In this document: positions 60,590 through 64,000 of the stretch, in pieces
How positions within the stretch are numbered: position 1 is the stretch's first letter
Layout of the letters: each line of letters begins with the position of its first letter
Assembly: GCA_963971305.1 (NCBI GenBank)
Contig: OZ020306.1
Coordinates: 70,405,022 to 70,469,021, forward strand
Reading direction: 5' to 3'
Length of the DNA: 64,000 nt
Source: Arcuatula senhousia
Lineage: Eukaryota > Mollusca > Bivalvia > Mytilida > Mytilidae
Program-made: the position numbers and the translations under genes
Notes under the pieces: model-generated
The model's database searches: none
The model's input: the letters and a program-made list of their open reading frames with translations, nothing else
Told to the model about the DNA's origin: nothing

Positions 60590-61365
60590 AGTGTTTGTTA
60601 TTGACAGTTTTCACAGGTAATTTTACCAAAACTGGTCGAAAATTGTTGGTGTGCAAGTTCTTTATTGCTTAAGGGGGAGGAGGGGTCATCCCTGAATCCC
60701 ACTTTCTTCGTCAAAATAATGAAACAAAAAAATGTAAAAATATTTCCTGCAGTTGTATGCTTTAAATCTAGATTCCCAGTTGTTTTGTGTTTCTGTGTTT
60801 TATATGTTTTCTGTTTTATCGTCCTGTTCTTGTTTGTGCTTGCTGGTTTTGTCTCTGCCCTTTTGGACTTTTGACATTGGGATGCCAAATTGGTACCTCT
60901 GCTTTTTTAAGTGAATCAACCACCTGTATTGCTGTCCGCCAAAGGTCCTACCGACTGTGCTTACATCAGTGTGTGACAGATGCTTTTGCGATTCCTAAAA
61001 AAATTCTTTCTTCGTTATCAGCGTCTAGTAGAAAAGTTAAAAATTGAGTTAAAAGATATGGTGGTTAATTGTTTTAATTAGTGTTTGACTGGTCTGCTGT
61101 ACTGAGATGATCACCTCAATATCCCTATAATGTCTCACAACTATGTTGTGTTCTATGGTCATTACCGGATCCTAAGATCGCAATGGAAGAGGGAGGTTTG
61201 GTGCCATAAAACCTGGTTTAACCCACCATTTCATTTGAAATGCCTGTACCAAGTCAGGACCATTGCGATCCACCCATTCTCCGGTATGACTGATTCGTTT
61301 TTGTCATTTTCTCTGGACTATGAGATTGATCATTCAAGTTCTGTAGTTTTGTTATTACCTTTATT
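60590..61365. other. Intergenic DNA with retroelement-tail similarity
   Basis: 60780-60910 resembles 15700-15880 (TTTTGGACTTTTGACATTGGGATGCC against TTTCGGACTTTTGACACTCGAATGCC), so it is a fragment of the same dispersed element as the Penelope-like fossil's tail. 61193-61270 (ACCTGGTTTAACCCACCATTT, CCTGTACCAAGTCAGGACCA) repeats 50448-50500. No gene. Confidence 0.55.
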
Positions 61366-62683
61366 AGCTCACCTGGCCAAAGGCCATGTGAGCTATTGCC
61401 ATCACTTGGCGTCCGTCGTCGTCGTCGTTAACTTTTCTTCTAACTTCTTCTCCTCTGAAACGGCTGAACAGATTCGAACCAAATTTGGTCTGATGGTACC
61501 TTAGGGTATCCTTCACAGAACTGATGTGGGGATTTTTGATTCGTCGAAAAACATGGCCGCCATTGCTAAAAATAGACCAGGGGGGTCAGACTACTGTTTT
61601 TGGCTTGTAAATCAAAAAGTATAAGAGATAGATGAAATCTGATGCACCCCTACTGCTTCAGCATTAAAAGCTCTACAAAAGTCTCCATTTGGTCCAAGTT
61701 GTCAGATGACTCCTTATAGGGGTTACAGCCCCTTAAAGGTGAAAAATAGCGTTTTTTCATGTTTTTGCCCTATAGTATGAAAACTATTGCAGATAGAGAA
61801 AAGCTGTTGCTTGCTTAAATGTTCAGCTCATTTAGCTCTACAAAAGTCTCCATAGGGTCGAGGTTGTCAGATGAACCCTTATAGGGGTTACGGCCACTAA
61901 AATGATGTTTTTTCATGTTTTTGACCTATAGAAGGAAAACTATTGCAGATAGAGAAAAGCTGTTGCTTGCTTAAATGTTCAGCTCATTTAGCTCTACAAA
62001 AGTCTCCATAGGATCGAAGTTGTCAGATAACCCCTTATAGGGGTTACGGCCCCTGAAATAATGTTTTTTCATGTTTTTGGCCTATTGAATGAAAACTATT
62101 GCAGATAGAGAGAAGCTGTTGCTTGCTTAAATGTTCAGCTAATTTAGCTGTACAAAAGTCTCCATAGGGTCGAAGTTGTCAGATGACCCCTTATAGGGGT
62201 TACGGCCCCTAAAATGATGTTTTTTCATGTTTTTGGCTTATAGAAAGAAAACTATAGCAGATAGAGAAAAGCTGTTGCTTGCTTAAATGTTCAGCTCATT
62301 TAGCTCTACGAAAGTCTCAATAGGATTGAAGTTGTCAGATGACCCTTAATAGGGGTTACAGCCCCTAAAATAACCTTTTTCATGTTTTTGGCCTTTAGAA
62401 TGAAAACTATAGCAGATAGAGAAAAGCTGTTGCTTGCTTAAATGTTCAGCGCATAAAGCTCTACAAAAGTCTCCATAGGGTTGAAGTTGTCAGGTGACCC
62501 CTTATAGGGGTTACGGCCCCTAAAATAACAGTTTTTTTGTGTTTTTGGCATATAGAATGAAAACTATAGTAGATAAAGAAAAAGCTGTTACTTGCTTAAA
62601 TGTTCAGCTCATTTAGCTCTACAAAATATAGGGTCGGCATCAAGACCAGGTGAGCGATTTAGGCTCCTGGGAGCCTCTTGTTT
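61366..62683 (+). mobile_element. AGCTCACCT-type tandem-core element, long copy
   Basis: The left hairpin is AGCTCACCTGGCC with its inverse, then a CGTCGTCGTCG run, then about six copies of a unit near 150 bp (GCTCTACAAAAGTCTCCATA, GTTGTCAGATGACCCCTTAT, AACTATTGCAGATAGAGAAA), and the right end ACCAGGTGAGC then CTCCTGGGAGCCTCTTGTTT. Confidence 0.9.
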
Positions 62684-64000
62684 GCTTAAGACAGACTGCT
62701 CTGTGAAAAGACAGACATTGAGCATAGTCTATCACTTGGTATTCATATATGATTTGATAAGCACAGACCATAAAAACACTTTCTATGTGTAAAGTTTCAT
62801 CAAATTTTATCCAGACATACAGGGTGACTTGTGAAATCAATCAAAAGAACTTGTCAATGACTTCTCCCAATCAGCACTGCTTTTTTCATCTGGGATGTTT
62901 CAAATTCTTTCAAAAGAATGAAATATTAAACAGTACACCTTTTCAAATCTGTTGAAATAGTTAACAAAGAACTAGATACAGCAAAATATGTATATTTGAT
63001 AATAAGGTCACCTTGACCAACATTTTCCCCATGAATGACTCGGGGTAAAGTTTTGGGTTAAGTCCATATATCAGCAATAACAAAGTGGTAGAGGAATAAT
63101 GTTGGATCAGTATGCACATCCTGGATAGTTACAACCATTTGTATCAAAATAAGGTCATTTACCGAATGAATCACTCAGGTTTTGGTTAAGGTCCACATCT
63201 CAGTTTGAACTACAAGAGATGAAATTGAGTCAGAGGGTACATCTTGGAAAGTAATCAGCATCCATACCAAAATAAGGTCACCTTGACCTACACTTTCTGC
63301 ATGAATGACTCTGATTAAAGTTTTTGTTAAGATCCATATCTCAGCAACTCTAATTGGTAGAGGAATGATATTTGGAAAGTGTATATCTTGGATAGTAATT
63401 AACATCTGTTCCAGATATAGGTCACCTTGACTTACATTTGAATGTAACAGGAGATGGTATTACCTATTGTGTGTGACTACTCCATTTCTTTATTTTTATA
63501 TAAAAACCATAGCTATAAAGTATAGATAAAAAGAGAGAAAATAAAAACAAATCCATAATCATAAGTGTTTTACTTTTACAATGTATTATGCAAAGTTTTG
63601 TTAATACTAGAAAATCACAAAAGGCATGAATGTATGATGTAACTATAATATTGAATGTAAAGCTTTAACATTTAGTTCTGATATATACATTGTAATAGAA
63701 TAATGACATTAATGACATAAAATACATTACCCTAGAGAATGAAACAAACTGGTACAATACATGGATATTGGCACAAAAGGAAATCCAGCCTGTTCATTAC
63801 ATGATATTAAACTATATCATTATAGTTTTGGTAAATTTCTAATAATTTGATAGTCTTCTATAGTCATGTGATACAAAAACTAGAATGGCATTCTATAATG
63901 AAAGAAGTATGTTGCCTGCTTCATAAAATATTCAGTAAACAGGAAGTACATGTAGATAGATTGCTTTACACCATATAGTAGGGGGGAACCTTCCATTATA
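62684..64000. other. Intergenic DNA with a diverged tandem repeat, no gene
   Basis: 62990-63440 holds three to four diverged copies of a unit near 115-180 bp with AAGGTCACCTTGACC, CATGAATGACTC and AAGTCCATATCTCAGCAA. The remainder to the window end is AT-rich with no coding evidence. Confidence 0.5.

Overview
The window is nuclear DNA from a metazoan, most probably a bivalve mollusc (mussel-like). The evidence is AT-rich introns with GT-AG splice sites, two animal genes with many exons, and a dense load of repeats whose look (tandem cores with hairpin ends, short MITEs around TGTGGATTCATT, tRNA-headed SINEs, LINE and Penelope-like fossils) is typical of bivalve genomes. I made no database comparison; names rest on recognised protein motifs.

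Layout. 1-5560: an 80-bp tandem array of about 69 copies. Each copy carries a 3' splice site plus the first part of an exon of a USP10-like deubiquitinase, and the last copy runs into the real exon. The gene's final three exons end at 7879. 7.9-24.2 kb is intergenic: MITEs, two elements with a hairpin end and tandem core, a decayed Penelope-like reverse transcriptase and remains of three LINEs. 24244-55382 holds a complete beta-galactosidase-like gene (GH35, GLB1L2-like): 18 coding exons, 686 codons, an N-terminal membrane anchor and both catalytic glutamates. Its introns are full of repeats. 55.4-64 kb is intergenic repeats with no gene that I can support.

The outstanding observation is that many exons of these two unrelated neighbouring genes have been tandemly duplicated together with a splice site. 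I count nine loci: the USP10 exon at both its 5' edge (80 bp x about 69) and 3' edge (75 bp x 3); GLB exon 4 (whole exon x 2); exon 6 3' edge (115 bp x about 8); exon 7 3' edge (about 138 bp x 2, decayed); exon 8 5' edge (77/78 bp x 43); exon 13 3' edge (about 140-155 bp x 3, decayed); exon 14 3' edge (40 bp x 2); exon 17 3' edge (about 111 bp x 15). Eight of the units cross one exon-intron junction and one contains a whole exon with both junctions, so each locus keeps one intact exon beside a field of decoy splice sites. Where I translated it, use of an upstream decoy acceptor usually gives an early stop. This resembles a recurrent mutational process filtered by splicing, and possibly a splice-decoy system.

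The two genes are on the + strand and are not expected to share a pathway: USP10 is a cytosolic ubiquitin protease and GLB1L2-like proteins are secretory-pathway or surface glycosidases. What they share here is the repeat process acting on their exon edges.
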